Shown one piece after another: positions 21,980 through 32,295 of a stretch of 64,000 nt of DNA. Location: assembly GCF_003286085.1 (NCBI RefSeq), contig NW_020825472.1, forward strand, positions 1 through 64,000. Direction: 5' to 3'. The notes below the pieces were generated by a model, which saw only the letters and a program-made list of their open reading frames with translations, was not told the origin of the DNA and did not search any database. The stretch is from Drosophila persimilis (Eukaryota > Arthropoda > Insecta > Diptera > Drosophilidae). Positions within the stretch are counted from its first letter, which is position 1. Each line of letters opens with the position of its first letter. The position numbers and the translations under genes are program-made.

Positions 21980-22258
21980 TGTGACGCCCAGCGCCAGGAA
22001 GACCAAGCGCTCAAACACCACAACAATAACACTAGAAACACCAAGACAATCCATGAAGACTATAAAATAAGTACTAGTAGGATAAGTAGAATATAAGCGA
22101 CAAATACCTGAAGACCTGCCACATAAGGATAAAAGAAATAAATATAAATAAACAAACAATAAAAGATACATAAAACCAACCACAGCTGATCACCACCAAT
22201 GGGCCCGTAGCACAGCCACAAGTGTGACCATAACCCACACGGGCACACTATCAGCCGA
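21980..22258 (+). repeat. LTR of Ty3/gypsy copy 3, first part (split by the R1 LINE)
   Basis: It starts TGTGACGCCCAGCGCC directly after a purine tract. The sequence runs up to the 14-bp target site ACACTATCAGCCGA (22245-22258), where the R1-clade LINE begins, and continues at 27072 after the LINE. The A/T-rich middle contains several ATAAA stretches. Confidence 0.7.
22245..22258. repeat. Target site duplication of the R1 LINE, left copy
   Basis: The sequence ACACTATCAGCCGA occurs here and again at 27058-27071, immediately outside the LINE ends. Fourteen matching bases is a typical LINE target duplication. Confidence 0.9.
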
Positions 22259-22763
22259 GCTCATTGAGTTTGAGTTTCCAAGTGCGGTCGTGTTTGCAAG
22301 CGAGCTCCGAGTTTTCTACAAACAAAATCCGTATCACGCCTGGAATCAAAACAGAAGACGGTTCAAGTCAGGCTTTCAGCGTCCCGTACTCACTGCGCAT
22401 GGTGGCTGGCGACGGAGACTTCCCAGTTGGTTGCAGGGGCAAACGCAGACGAGCAGATAGGCCAGGGGGGGGGGGGGGTGATCGTTGGTTTTGGCGCATT
22501 TTTCTATCCATCGTGTTAGTGGTAGGAAAAATAAAAACAACTTTCACTCAAATCGCTTCACTTGCCTCTATTTATATTCACGGATCAGCTGATCGAGCAG
22601 AGGTGCTTACAGCACGGAGTTGCCGGACAGCGCAGGACAGTCATAGGGTTGCCAGATCGGCCAACCAGTTTGAAAGTTGAGCGCCAACCGGAAAATCGCG
22701 CGGGCCCCAAATTTTAAATTACAAATTTCAAATTCGAGTATTTGGCAATTACAAACAGGAAGA
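22259..22763 (+). other. R1 LINE 5' leader
   Basis: About 500 non-coding bases, including a run of 14 G at 22465-22478 and an A/T-rich segment before the ORF1 region. No long frame is supported here. Confidence 0.5.
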
Positions 22764-23842
22764 ATGGAGGAGGAGGCAGCCTAGCCTGCAGCGTTCCCCA
22801 CCACAGTGGCAGACGCCCCGAGGCATTTGGCCCAGGGAGCAGGCAGTTGAGAAGCCGGCCCAGCTAAGCCTTGGTACCGGAACTCCACATAAGGCGCCCC
22901 TTAGAGTGCTGCCAGCACTGATTGTGTCTGCACCAGCAGAAGTCCCTGTCAATCCCTTTGACTTCAGCAGTGACTTCACTTCCACAGACAAAAGCGGTAC
23001 AGGACCAAAGGCCGACGGAGATCTGCGGGCGATCCTGGCTTCGCTGGTAGAAAAGTCGACGGAATTGTCGAAGATGCTGTGGGACGCCTGTTATCTCAAC
23101 AAGGAGATGAAAGAGTTGGCGCAGAACGTGGTAAGGATGCAAAAGTCCGCGCTTCACAGCTTCGACGCAAAGTTTCAGAGGAAGGAGAGGGTGGAGCGGC
23201 GTGACCAGGAGACGTAGTGCTCCCCTCAACACGATGCGCCGAAAAGGAAGCTGGACAGGTCGGCGAGAGTGTGAGCAGAGTGAAGTGCACAGCCAAAGGT
23301 GCTCTTCTTTGGAGCTCAAAGACGCCTCGAAGGAGACCGCTCAGCTGCTTCGCGAGGACATAGGCACTGTCCTAGGAGGCAAGGTGGAGGCGCGAGCACT
23401 CACCCAGCAGACGAGGCTAGAGATGCTCGACTTGGATGAGATGGCTACCACGGAGGACGTGAGGAAGACCTTCAGCGAGCAAATGGGGATTACTCTCGAT
23501 GCGGACGCCATTAAGAGTTCGCGCCCAGGCTTTGGTGGTACCCAGCGGGCTATTATCTGCCTGCCGGCGACCCTTGCGACGAAGGCGCTATCAGTTGGAA
23601 AGGTCAAACTGGCATGGTCCTTCTGCCGCATACGGGAGCGAAACCTGCCGTTAAAGTGCTTCAGGTGCCTTGAGATCGGCCACGTTGCACTTAATTGCAA
23701 AAGCTCTGTGGACAGAAGCGGGTGGTGCTTCCGCTGTGGGTCTGCGGAGCACAAGGTAAACGACTGCCACAATGAGGCAAAATGCTTCCTTTGTGTCGGA
23801 AAGGGCAAGCCCCACCCACACGTAACTGGTAGCCACTGGTAG
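22764..23842 (+). pseudogene. R1 LINE ORF1: nucleocapsid-like protein with CCHC knuckles
   Basis: The coding segments are a charged coiled-coil-like N-terminal part (LRAILASLVEKSTELSK at about 23015), a middle domain (LDLDEMATTEDVRKTFSEQM at about 23430), and a C-terminal set of zinc knuckles: CFRCLEIGHVALNC, CFRCGSAEHKVNDC and a third, CFLC...H, before the stop at 23842. This is the typical R1-clade ORF1 plan. The ATG at 22764 is one base out of frame with the following open segment, and another shift lies near 23200, so the copy is inactive. The protein would coat the LINE RNA. Confidence 0.75.
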
Positions 23843-23882
23843 CCCATGGCACCCAAAGAGAAGACAAGTCAATACGCTGGAC

Positions 23883-26537
23883 ATGGTTAGGTTTTACCAA
23901 ATAAACCTAAACCATTGCGAGGCTGCCACAGATCTGCTCTCTCAGTCGGTGCGTGAAATGAGATCGGACGTTGCCATAATTAGCGAACCCTACATTTCCC
24001 CCGAGGATGGATTCTGGGTCAAAGCTCCTCAGGCAAAGCAGCAATATGGGCTTGCGGTAAGCCTCCTCTGCGGCCCTCAGTGTGCGCTGAGTTCCGACAT
24101 TTCGTCAGGACAAAACTGGGGAACTTATGGATTTACAGCTGCTATCTCCCCCCAAGCTTGAGCCGTCATAGCTTCGCTGTGGCGATGGACGAATTGGCCG
24201 ACGACGCCAGGCACCACAAACCAAATGTGATTGCTGGCGACTTCAATGCTTGGGCCCAGGAGTGGGGCAGCGACATCTCCAGAAGCAGCAGCTCGGACGC
24301 CATATACAAGGGACACGCCCTGCTTGAGGCCTTCGCTGCGTTGGACGTAGTATTGTTGAATCAGGGGACCGCGAATACCTTCAACAGGGGTGGCTCTGGG
24401 TCAGTCATCGACCTTACATTCTCCTCTAGAAGACTTTCCCCTCTGTCCTCTGGTGGAACGACGAGATCCAGGAGGCCAGACGCACTTGCCTGTCAGCTAG
24501 AAGGCGATATCAACGGGCTCGCAGAAGGAGTGGCACTAGCTGGCCAAGGCTACAGGCGGAGTACTGCGGAGCTAGAAAGGCCCTAAAGAACGCCATCAAG
24601 GAGAGCAAGAGGGAGTGCTCCCTGCAGCTTTGCGACTCAGCCGCGAAGGGTCCGTGGGGACGTGCCTACAGGACGGTAATGAAGCGAATTCATGGCAGCT
24701 TCGCGGGGTCGCCGTCTGACCCAGACCAGTTGCGGAGGATTGTTGAGGCATTGTTCCCATCCGGGGCTCACGGTCTTGCCATCAGTGCCGTCGCACACCA
24801 GCCTGCATATTCGGTCGAACCAGTCACGGAGGACGAAATCGTCGCCCTGGCCCAAAGCTTAAAGGCCAAGAAGGCTCCAGGCCCTGATGGAATCCCCAAC
24901 CGTGTGGTTAAACTGGCGATGGCATACAACCCGCACGAGTTTGCTTAGGCATTCACGCAGTGCCTGCGGGAAGGACTATTTCCGCCGCAGTGGAAGTTGC
25001 AACACCTGGTGCTCTTGCCAAAGCCAGGAAAGCCGCCGGACGATCCCTCCTCGTTTCGACCGATTTGCTTAATCGACTCGCTGGGGAAGACTCTGGAACA
25101 GATAATCCGTAGAAGACTGGACAACGCCGTCGAGGATGCTGGGGGACTTTCACCAAACCAATACGGCTTCAGGAGTGGGAGGTCAACGGTGGACGCCATA
25201 GGCAGGGTAGTTGACATAGCCTCCAAGGCAGTGGAGGGAACTCGATGGAAGGGCGGCAAGAAGGAATACTGCCTGATTGTCACCCTAGACATCAGGAACG
25301 CCTTCAATACGGTGAAGTGGGAGTGCATCCTGGACTCACTTAACCGGCGCGGTGTACCCCAATACCTTCAGGCAATCGTAAGGAGCTACTTCGAGGGGAG
25401 ACTGCTGGAGTATAAGACGGAGGCCGGCGCGCAGACTCACGGCATAACGGCAGGCTTTCCCCAAGGATCAGTGATGGGTCCCCTCTTATGGAACATTGCC
25501 TACGATGGAGTCATGAGATTAGCTCTTCCAGGCGGATGTCAGCTAACCTGCTACGCAGATGATGTCGCCCTGACGGTGGTAGCCAAGCACCTGGACGTCG
25601 TCGAAGCTGATTGCAGCTGGCTCCGCTCTGCGGGACTAGAGCTAGCCGCTCATAAAACCGAGGCAGTATTGGTGAGCACCCGTTCGACTGTGGAGACCGC
25701 TCACATCAGGGTTGGCGACCAGAGACTACCGTCGAAACGAGCCATTCGGTATCTGGGCGTGGTGATCGACACCAGGCTCAGTTTCCGTGAACACCTAAGC
25801 TACGTACAGGAGAAAGCGGCAAACACGAGTCGGGCGCTGTTCCGAATACTGCTGAACACCCGTGGCCCGAAGCAGGAGAGGAGGATCCTGCTGACCAGCG
25901 TAGTCCGCTCAGCCATGACCTACGCAGCAGACGTATGGGCGGATGGCATTAAAGTTGCCAGCTACGCTAGGGGCGTAAAAGCCACTCATCGCCTCTGCGC
26001 GCTCCGGATCTGCTGCGGCTTTCGGACCATATCCTGGCGGGTGTCCTACCAATCGACCTTCTGGTGCTTGAGGAGAGGGCCGTGGCCGAAGCCATCCGGG
26101 CCGGCGCGGCAAGGAGAGACGCGCGCAAGCAGGCCCGTGAAGGAAGCCTCAGAGCATGGCAAAGCCGCTGGGACGGCTCTGATAAAGGATTGTGGATACA
26201 CCGCCTGATTCCGGATGTCCGATATTGGATCGGCAGGTGACACGGTGTGGTCAATTTCCATTCCACACAGCTTCTGAGCGGACACGGCTGCTTCAGCCAT
26301 TACCTTTGGAGGTTCGGCCACGAGGACTCGCCGAACTGCTCGTGGTGCTTCGACGCCACTGAAGACGCTGAGCACATCATTTTTCAATGTGGGCGCTTCT
26401 CACATATTAGGGAGGAGTTGTGGCGAGCCGTCGGCGGGCAGCTCACGCCGAACAACTTGATCGAGGCGATTGTGGAAGACCCCATGGTATGGTCGGCCTG
26501 GAGCAACTTTGCAGCCGGCGCCATGAAGGAGCTGTGA
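23883..26537 (+). pseudogene. R1 LINE ORF2: endonuclease and reverse transcriptase
   Basis: ORF2 opens at the ATG at 23883 (MVRFYQINLNHCEAATDLL). Endonuclease: IISEPYISP, VIAGDFNAWAQEWGS (about 24225) and VIDLTFSSR. RT: KKAPGPDGIPNRVVKLA (about 24870), LDIRNAFNTVKW (about 25290), GFPQGSVMGPLLWN and the catalytic CYADDVALTVV at about 25550. The C-terminal finger CSWCFDATEDAEHIIFQC lies at about 26340. Visible damage: a frame shift near 24120; a deletion with shift between VIDLTFSSR and WWNDEIQEARR near 24430; a TAG codon at 24946; a shift near 26025; and a TGA near 26238. A complete copy would cut DNA and copy its RNA at the nick. Confidence 0.85.
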
Positions 26538-27057
26538 AAAATTAGAAGAGTTTTTCTAGTCAATTACCGAAAACTTTGGGTGGCTGTAATTTAAATTATT
26601 TATTTGGCGGGGCGAAAAAATTGATACGCTCGATCTAATTCAAGGTTGGCGAACAACTATCTTTTCTTCACAATTCAAATCTCTTACTCTAGCTAACCTA
26701 CGGTGGCAAAGCGGGGCGAATTCGCCAAGAGCGAGAGATCGAGCTTTTATTGCGCTCCCGCTTTGCCCTAGCCTAACTTACACTAGACTTCATAATTCAG
26801 ATCAATAACTAATAATTGTGGCCATGGATGGAAGGTCACGCAACAAGCTGCGTAGGTGCGAGCGCCGAAGGAACGAGTGTGGCTAGGAGGAACCATGGTC
26901 CCTGCGAAGCATTGCTTTGCGGCCGTCCCGCAGAGACCCGGAACTTCCTGCCGATCTCTCCAACTCAATACAGTTCCCTGTCTAGCTATAGCTAAGTCCC
27001 AGGCTTATACAATTTTATAAAATTAAGAGTTAATACAGAATAAAAAAAAAAAAAAAA
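26538..27057 (+). other. R1 LINE 3' UTR and poly(A) tail
   Basis: About 500 bases of non-coding sequence after the ORF2 stop end in an A-run (27042-27058) that directly precedes the target duplication. No gene is supported here. Confidence 0.75.
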
Positions 27058-27071
27058 ACACTATCAGCCGA
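27058..27071. repeat. Target site duplication of the R1 LINE, right copy
   Basis: This is the second copy of ACACTATCAGCCGA, directly after the poly(A) tail. It fixes the 3' end of the LINE and the point where the interrupted LTR resumes. Confidence 0.9.
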
Positions 27072-27146
27072 TCCGTACAAACGCGTTAGGGACACCTCAG
27101 CACAACGCGCTAGGGACATACCGTACGGATCAGCTGCCATTCTGAA

Positions 27147-27184
27147 ATAAAAGGGGCTCCGCCAGAGCGATCTTGATCAGTTCG
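27147..27184 (+). promoter_or_regulatory. TATA and initiator-like core promoter in the LTR
   Basis: ATAAAAGG at 27147-27154 is followed 32 bases later by TCAGTTCG (27177-27184), which matches the Drosophila initiator consensus TCAKTY as known from arthropod promoters. The spacing is right for a TATA/Inr promoter that would start LTR transcription. No experimental support. Confidence 0.6.
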
Positions 27185-27249
27185 GCTCCGGCCAGTGGAG
27201 TGGTAAGCATCAGTAGCAGCCACCAGCAGCCCCAGCGTTCCTCCCATTC

Positions 27250-27695
27250 TCCTCGGAGCGCATTAACCCTCCGCAACATTCTTCTCCTCGGAGCGCATTA
27301 ACCCTCCGCAACATTATTTCTTCTCGGAGCGCATTCACCCTACGCAACATTATTTCTCCTCGGAGCGCTTTAACCCTCCGCAACATTCTTCTCCTCGGAG
27401 CGCATTAACCCTCCGCAACATTATTTCTCCTCGGAGCGCATTAACCTTCCGCAACATTCTTCTCCTCGGAGCGCATTAACCTTTCGCAACATTATTTCTC
27501 CTCGGAGCGCATTAACCCTCCGCAACATTATTTCCCTCGGAGCGCATTAACCCTCCGCAACATTATTTCCCCTCGGAGCGCATTAACCCTCCGCAACATT
27601 ATTTCTCCTCGGAGCGCTTTAACCCTCCGCAACATTATTTCTCCTTGGAGCGCATTCACCCTCCGCAAAATTCTTCCTCTTGGAGCGCATTAGAC
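27250..27695 (+). repeat. Tandem array, 13 units of 35-38 bp
   Basis: The unit is close to CTCCTCGGAGCGCATTAACC followed by CTCCGCAACATTATTT. I counted 13 GGAGCGC cores. Variants are small (CATTCACC, CTTTAACC, TTCCGC). The array lies in transcribed leader or LTR sequence just downstream of the TATA/initiator pair. It has no protein-coding sense in the main element frame. Confidence 0.9.
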
Positions 27696-27989
27696 CTCTG
27701 CGACCTCAACCGACACCGACCAGAAGACTACCAGGACCCGCACGCAACCATCCGCCACGTGCGGCCAACCCGAAGGACGACCCCGGCAGCCGACCCCGAA
27801 GGAAGAGCCAGCAGAAAAACACCCGCGCAACTACCAAACATTGTACCTTAAGAACAGTAAAAATAACTCTATCTCTTTTATTACCGCTCAAGCCCCGCTT
27901 TATTCTTGAACCACGAGACTATCTTTCAGCTACCACACCCAGAGATCAAACAAATTTCTGGGGAACCCGGCGCAACGAGCATACCCCGG

Positions 27990-28660
27990 CCGAAGTGCCG
28001 TCACAAACTGACAAGGCAGAAGGATGGCTTAGGACGTTCCAGATGCAAGGCAAGCCATGGACCGAGTTCCGGATGGAGTTCTTGGAGTTCTTCCTACCCC
28101 AGCGATACTTTCAGCGCTTGGAAGATACGATCCGCTTCCGTTACCAACGACCCCGAGAAGCCTTTCAGGACTACTTGATCAACCTCTGACTCATGATGCA
28201 ACGAGCTCAGTATACTCCAGACAGGGAGCTGGACAGGATCTACGAGAACCTTCGGCCGGAATACCAACTGTTCACCCGTAGACATGAGTTCGAGACGTTG
28301 CGAAAACTGACCCAATTGATAGTAGCGTACGAGACAACGCGGGACCGCGAACAAACCCGCCACGCTTACGACCGCCCAAATACGAAAACCAGAACGCCAT
28401 CATACCAAGGACCCGGATTATCCACCCCACAGCATGCCCCTCCAGACGACACCGGTCCCTCCCAGAGCACCGAGACGGCAAGCCGCGTAGTGACCCAGGA
28501 TGGAGATCAGCCGGTGAACCCACGCCGGGCCTGTCGGAATTGCGGGGAGGAAGGTCATTTCAGCAGTTCATGCAGGAATCGGCGAGTCCTATTCTGTTGG
28601 GAGTGTGGCCGCCGCGGCATCCGGACGATCGACTGCTGTAGGCTATCCGAGTCGGGAAAC
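27990..28660 (+). pseudogene. gag region of LTR element copy 4
   Basis: Capsid-like sequence: EGWLRTFQMQGKPWTEFRME, then LPQRYFQRLEDTIRFRYQRP (28020-28160). Next comes RIYENLRPEYQLFTRRHEFE (about 28240), which aligns with IIYQNCRLPLKLYVKRREFQ in copy 3. Knuckles: CRNCGEEGHFSSSC (about 28530), then FCWECGRRGIRTIDCC. The relation to copies 1 and 3 is clear at this level, although DNA similarity is low. Confidence 0.75.
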
Positions 28661-28729
28661 GGGCCGAGTCTCCGCTCGTCAGGGAACCGATCGGAGACAT
28701 ACTTTCAGGGCCCCAGGAGTAACTCATCC

Positions 28730-29090
28730 CTTAAGTTTGGAAGGAGGCAGGATCGCCGCGCTAGTAACCATCGAAGGAGTACCGCTCACAGCTACCCTCG
28801 ACACGGGAGCAACGCGGTCGTTCGTCATTCAACGCATCGCTCATGAAGTAAGTACCGGAGGGAATGCACGGAATATAAGGACCACAGTCCGCCTGGCGGC
28901 TGGTACAGCAAAGGAGGTGACGCAAGCAGTTTCGGTCAAGGTACGTCTGGATCAACAGGAAACGCGGGTGATTCTATTAGTCCTACCCATGGTAGTGGAC
29001 GACATCATACTGGGGCTCGATTTCCTTTTCGGCGTCCAGGCCATAACACAATGCGGACGAGCGTACGTGCAGTTGACCCAGCTCATGGTT
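28730..29090 (+). CDS. Retropepsin region of LTR element copy 4
   Basis: The frame reads VPLTATLDTGATRSFVIQ at about 28770, with the Asp-Thr-Gly catalytic triad. It continues through VRLAAGTAKEVTQAVSVKVR (flap region) to DDIILGLDFLFGVQA, the second conserved Gly-Leu-Asp-Phe loop. This is a complete-looking single retropepsin domain of about 110 residues. In Ty3/gypsy elements RT would follow; here repeats follow instead. Confidence 0.8.
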
Positions 29091-29164
29091 ACTTTAAGCG
29101 ACGAATGCCCCCCGACTGCATCCGCTGCTCCTACCCGCTCGACCAATCCAACGGCGACCCACCG

Positions 29165-29350
29165 GACGAAGACAACGCACCAGAATCCCAACCACGCCAG
29201 ACCCAGCAATGTACCAGTGACAACGGACCGGAATCTCGAACACGCCAGACCCATCAACGTAACAGTGACAACGCACCGGAATCTCAACCACGCCGGACCC
29301 AGCAATGGACCCACGACAACGCACCAGGATCTCGAACACGCCAGACCCAG
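29165..29350 (+). repeat. Tandem block A, four units of about 48 bp
   Basis: Units contain GACAACGCACC(G)GAATCTC followed by CACGCCAGACCCAGCAA. Four imperfect copies lie between about 29169 and 29350. The period is a multiple of three, so a reading frame is preserved across units. Confidence 0.8.
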
Positions 29351-29374
29351 CAACGCAACCCGAACCCAACCCAC

Positions 29375-29580
29375 GATTCGACGGAGACGACTGCGACACC
29401 GCTGGACACACCCAGGGCCAGTCCGTCCGCCTCGAAGAACACCCAGAGCAACGAAGATTCGACGGAGACGACTGCGACACCGCTGGACACACCCAGGGCC
29501 AGTCCGTCCGCATCGAAGAACACCCAGAGCAACGAAGATTCGACGGAGACGACTGCGACACCGCTGGACGCACCCCACGC
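29375..29580 (+). repeat. Tandem block B, 81-bp unit repeated 2.5 times
   Basis: GATTCGACGGAGACGACTGC begins units at 29375, 29456 and 29537, a spacing of exactly 81 bases, with almost no differences between the first two. The third unit is cut short near 29575, where block C starts. The near identity suggests recent expansion. Confidence 0.9.
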
Positions 29581-29740
29581 CAGACCCAGCCGAAATACAA
29601 GGACAACGCTTCTAAGCCCCGACCACGCCAGAAACAGCCGCAATACAAGGACAACGCTTCTAAACCTCGACCACGCCAGACCCAGCAACGATACAAGGAA
29701 AACGCATCTAAGCCCCGACCGAGACGGACCCGGCGGCGCT
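29576..29740 (+). repeat. Tandem block C, three units of 48 bp
   Basis: CACGCCAGACCCAGCCG or a close variant begins units at 29576, 29624 and about 29672, each followed by ATACAAGGACAACGC and TCTAAGCC. The CACGCCAGACCCAG segment is shared with block A, so A and C probably have a common origin, with block B inserted between. Confidence 0.85.
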
Positions 29741-30296
29741 AAAAATATAACACGATCGACGCGAGCCAAATCAGAGATGCCCAGCAGTGCGGCTCAATCA
29801 GAGCGAACGACGCCACGGGAAACCAGCATCGCTCTACACCACGAACCACTACGCCTGGAAGACCACGGCCCCCAAGGACATGGGCGGGTCAAGGTAGACC
29901 AACTCGCACCTCACCCCCCAACGAATTATCAACTCGCCCCGTTAGCCGATGCCGCGGCCGGTCGACAACGCAACCCTTTTCGAAGATCAGACTCGACTAA
30001 CCCAGTTACAGTGAACCTCGACTACAGATTCACCGACTTAAAGGCGTTCCACGGAGTGGACCACCCCGAGGAGAACCCGACGACGCTGGAGAGACCCGAA
30101 TGACCTGCCGACTTCGCCAGGGCCACTTGCGGTAGCGCGCTACCGTAACGTCCTCACCCCGTAAGGGACGCGACCCACGAAACCGTAAGCTACGTATACA
30201 TCCCCTTATGAGATTAGATAAGTACTACACCCAATGTAAACATCTTCTTACTCGCACCGCTCAAGCAGGATAGGGGCAGGGTATTAATACTTCTAG

Positions 30297-31509
30297 TTAA
30301 GACAGGCAGGTTTTAACCGACAGGCATTTTCTCCCTAGAATCGACTGAAGGCATGAAGCGTCTGAAGCTCGGCCCCTAGGGGCAAATGGTGATACGACGG
30401 GACACCCTAGCGACCACCAGCAGCCTGAAGTCCCGGCACCCGCCGACGAACCAACGACAAACCGGACGCGCGACTGGATCGTCGACCCCAATGGGCCACC
30501 TCCCGTCAAGCCCAGTTGAGGCGGGTCGGAGCGGCGACACTTCGACAACAGGACAGGATGCCATGGGGCCAGCGCGTGGCAGCCATCCAAGGGTGGATCG
30601 ACCAACAAACCCAGGACCCGGGGACCGACGCCAAAGAGGAAGTAGAGCCCGATGGCCGCTTCGCAACCGCAGGTGTCCGCTCGGCGCCCAATCACGACGT
30701 CGCCGCCCTGAATCGCAGTTGGTTCGGGAGTTATGGGGCTGCCATAGACGACGACAACGCGACCACGGACACCGACGAACACGAGACGATAATGCGCGAC
30801 GCTCAAAGTCTGGCGTCCACGCTGCAGGACGAAGGGAACAGACACCCACTGGCTCCCGGAAAGAATGGGACTCGCCCCTTTTGGGCCGAGTGGAACCTGG
30901 CCGGTCAAGGTCGGGCAGCCACCTCTCCAGCAGTACACAACGAGGACGAATCCGGGTACGGTGCGGGACCACACTACTCCGACGTGCCCCACGCAAGCGA
31001 TGCAGTGGAAGGAGGACGCCAACGCGACGGCGGAGGGTGCGATTCCGGGTCCCTCATGAGCCTGGGCTTCGCGCCCCAGGCGAACCATCAGTGGGCACCA
31101 GCCAACCCATCGGGGTCAGATGACGTCCCGCCTCCCCTCGTAGCCGCCCACGCCGGACTACCACAACGTCCCAAAGATGGAGTAGTTGACTTCGACTCCG
31201 AAGAGAGCCTCCCGCTGGAGTATGGCGTGATGGCCGACCTGCTGCAAATCCACCGACTCCACCATCCGGTAGCCGCGGTGCAGGACGACCCGGAATGGGC
31301 AGAGGCTCCCCCCGAATGGCGGACCAACGCGCCAGGTCGGCGGTTGCCCCGGGCCCTCATATCCAACATAACCGTGTTCTTACGCGATCGTGCCTACCGA
31401 CTGGGAGTCCGGCGACTGGGGGTCCATGACGGCACTTGCTTTCGCCTAAAAATTACCCGCAGCCGGGCTGTCACCGTCACTCTTCGGCACTCCCGAAGTA
31501 TGGAGGGGG
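30297..31509 (+). CDS. Long 3' frame of LTR element copy 4, function unknown
   Basis: An open frame of about 330 codons (30516-31514) lies in the 3' third of the element and runs into the start of the LTR. The protein is acidic in the middle (AAIDDDNATTDTDEHETIM). It has a hydrophobic-aromatic segment (FDSEESLPLEYGVMADLLQI) and ends with a basic stretch (LISNITVFLRDRAYRLGVRR). I see no RT, RNase H, integrase, envelope signal peptide or transmembrane segment. GC-rich open frames also occur on other frames and strands here, so coding status is uncertain. Confidence 0.35.
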
Positions 31510-32295
31510 TGTGAGGGAGCGTACGCTCCACCCACATTTTTTCCGCCCATCAGTTCACCGTCATTTTCCCATTGGAGGGACCCGGACCTACGTTATTTGA
31601 ATTAAGATTTTGACTTTTCTTCGTTTTCTAGGTTTAAGCATTGACTTTTCAGTTTTAGGTTAAGGGGGGAAGGGGGAAGGCCACGAAGGCTACATGGCAT
31701 TAACTTTATATTTTATACGGCCCGAGGGCCCGAGAACCGAAACCTAACGGCACCGACACAGAAACGGGGAGGAATACACCAAGAAACAAAACCCAACGAC
31801 AACAACGCAGCGGAAGCCGAAGAGAGAGAGGAATACACCAAGAGCGGAAACGGTAGCCAACAGCATCAATTCAGCGACGGCCAAAGATAAGCCGCCAGCG
31901 TCGACGCAACCGAGTAACGACGCGATTGGCAGCAGTCGTATGAGTCGGACGTGTTCGCGGAAAAATTCGAGTGGCTTGGAAAAAGTAAAAACACGTGGCG
32001 GCCCAGATCTACGCCAACGCTATCAGTGACACGGGGAAGATCCTGCATCGACGCTGCGCTTACGGGGAGAAGACCCTGCATCGACACTACACTTACGGAG
32101 AGGAGATCCTGCATCTACGCTGCACCCACGGGGAAGAGGAGGCTTTCGACGAGTACAAGCGTGGGAGTTCAGGGGTAAGCTAGTCTCTAGACGTGTATAC
32201 GGGCTGCTGAACGGTGCGATAGGTAGGGAACCAAGAAAGAATAAAGTGAAATGTAACGAATATAACAGAAACCTATCCCGACCACCAACAATCTA
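31510..32295 (+). repeat. LTR of element copy 4
   Basis: It starts TGTGAGGGAGCGTACGCTCC just after a purine tract. It contains a TATA-like TTTATATTTTATAC (31705-31717), three 33-bp tandem units (32034-32139) and an AATAAA poly(A) signal at 32240-32245. The right end is placed near 32295, where BEL-type repeat sequence begins; the exact last base is uncertain. No second copy of this LTR is present in the window. Confidence 0.65.
32034..32139 (+). repeat. Three 33-bp tandem units in the LTR
   Basis: CTGCATC cores lie at 32043, 32076 and 32109, exactly 33 bases apart, within units like GGGGAAGATCCTGCATCGAC. The units differ by a few bases. Confidence 0.85.

Larger units (their letters stand above)
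22259..27057 (+). mobile_element. R1-clade LINE (full length or nearly, decayed)
   Basis: This is a plus-strand LINE of 4.8 kb flanked by the 14-bp duplication ACACTATCAGCCGA (22245-22258 and 27058-27071). It has a 5' leader, ORF1 with CCHC knuckles, ORF2 with endonuclease, RT and a C-terminal CCHC finger, a 3' UTR and a short poly(A) tail ending at 27057. The protein motifs and gene order fit the R1 clade, which in Drosophila includes R1 and Waldo-like elements. The target is an LTR rather than rDNA, so a non-site-specific family is more likely. It was not checked against a library. Confidence 0.85.
27059..27950 (+). repeat. LTR continuation after the R1 LINE
   Basis: After the second target copy (27058-27071) the LTR continues with TCCGTACAAACGCG. 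It contains a promoter-like segment (27147-27184), a 13-unit tandem array (about 27250-27695) and a splice- or leader-like stretch. The right end is not sharp; somewhere before the gag frame at about 27990 is likely. Whether it serves as the 3' LTR of copy 3 or the 5' LTR of copy 4 is unresolved, because the LTR at 31510 has a different sequence. Confidence 0.5.
27951..31509 (+). mobile_element. LTR retrotransposon copy 4: gag and protease, no RT or integrase
   Basis: The plus-strand internal region has a gypsy-type Gag, a retropepsin, then three different tandem-repeat blocks (29165-29740), GC-rich sequence and a long 3' frame. It ends in a purine tract (GGAGGGGG) and an LTR starting TGTGAGGG at 31510. 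I looked for RT and integrase motifs between 29100 and 31500 in all frames given and found none. It is therefore either internally deleted or a non-autonomous family relying on a related gypsy-type partner. It also looks broken, with a few breaks in gag. Confidence 0.7.

Noticed and set aside
27250-27695. Regularly spaced repeats resembling a CRISPR array
   Set aside because: Units are contiguous without unique spacers and lie in eukaryotic LTR DNA.
30297-31088. Long GC-rich open frames on the minus strand opposite the 3' frame of LTR element copy 4
   Set aside because: They mirror the codon structure of the plus strand, contain no known motif and run against the direction of the element.
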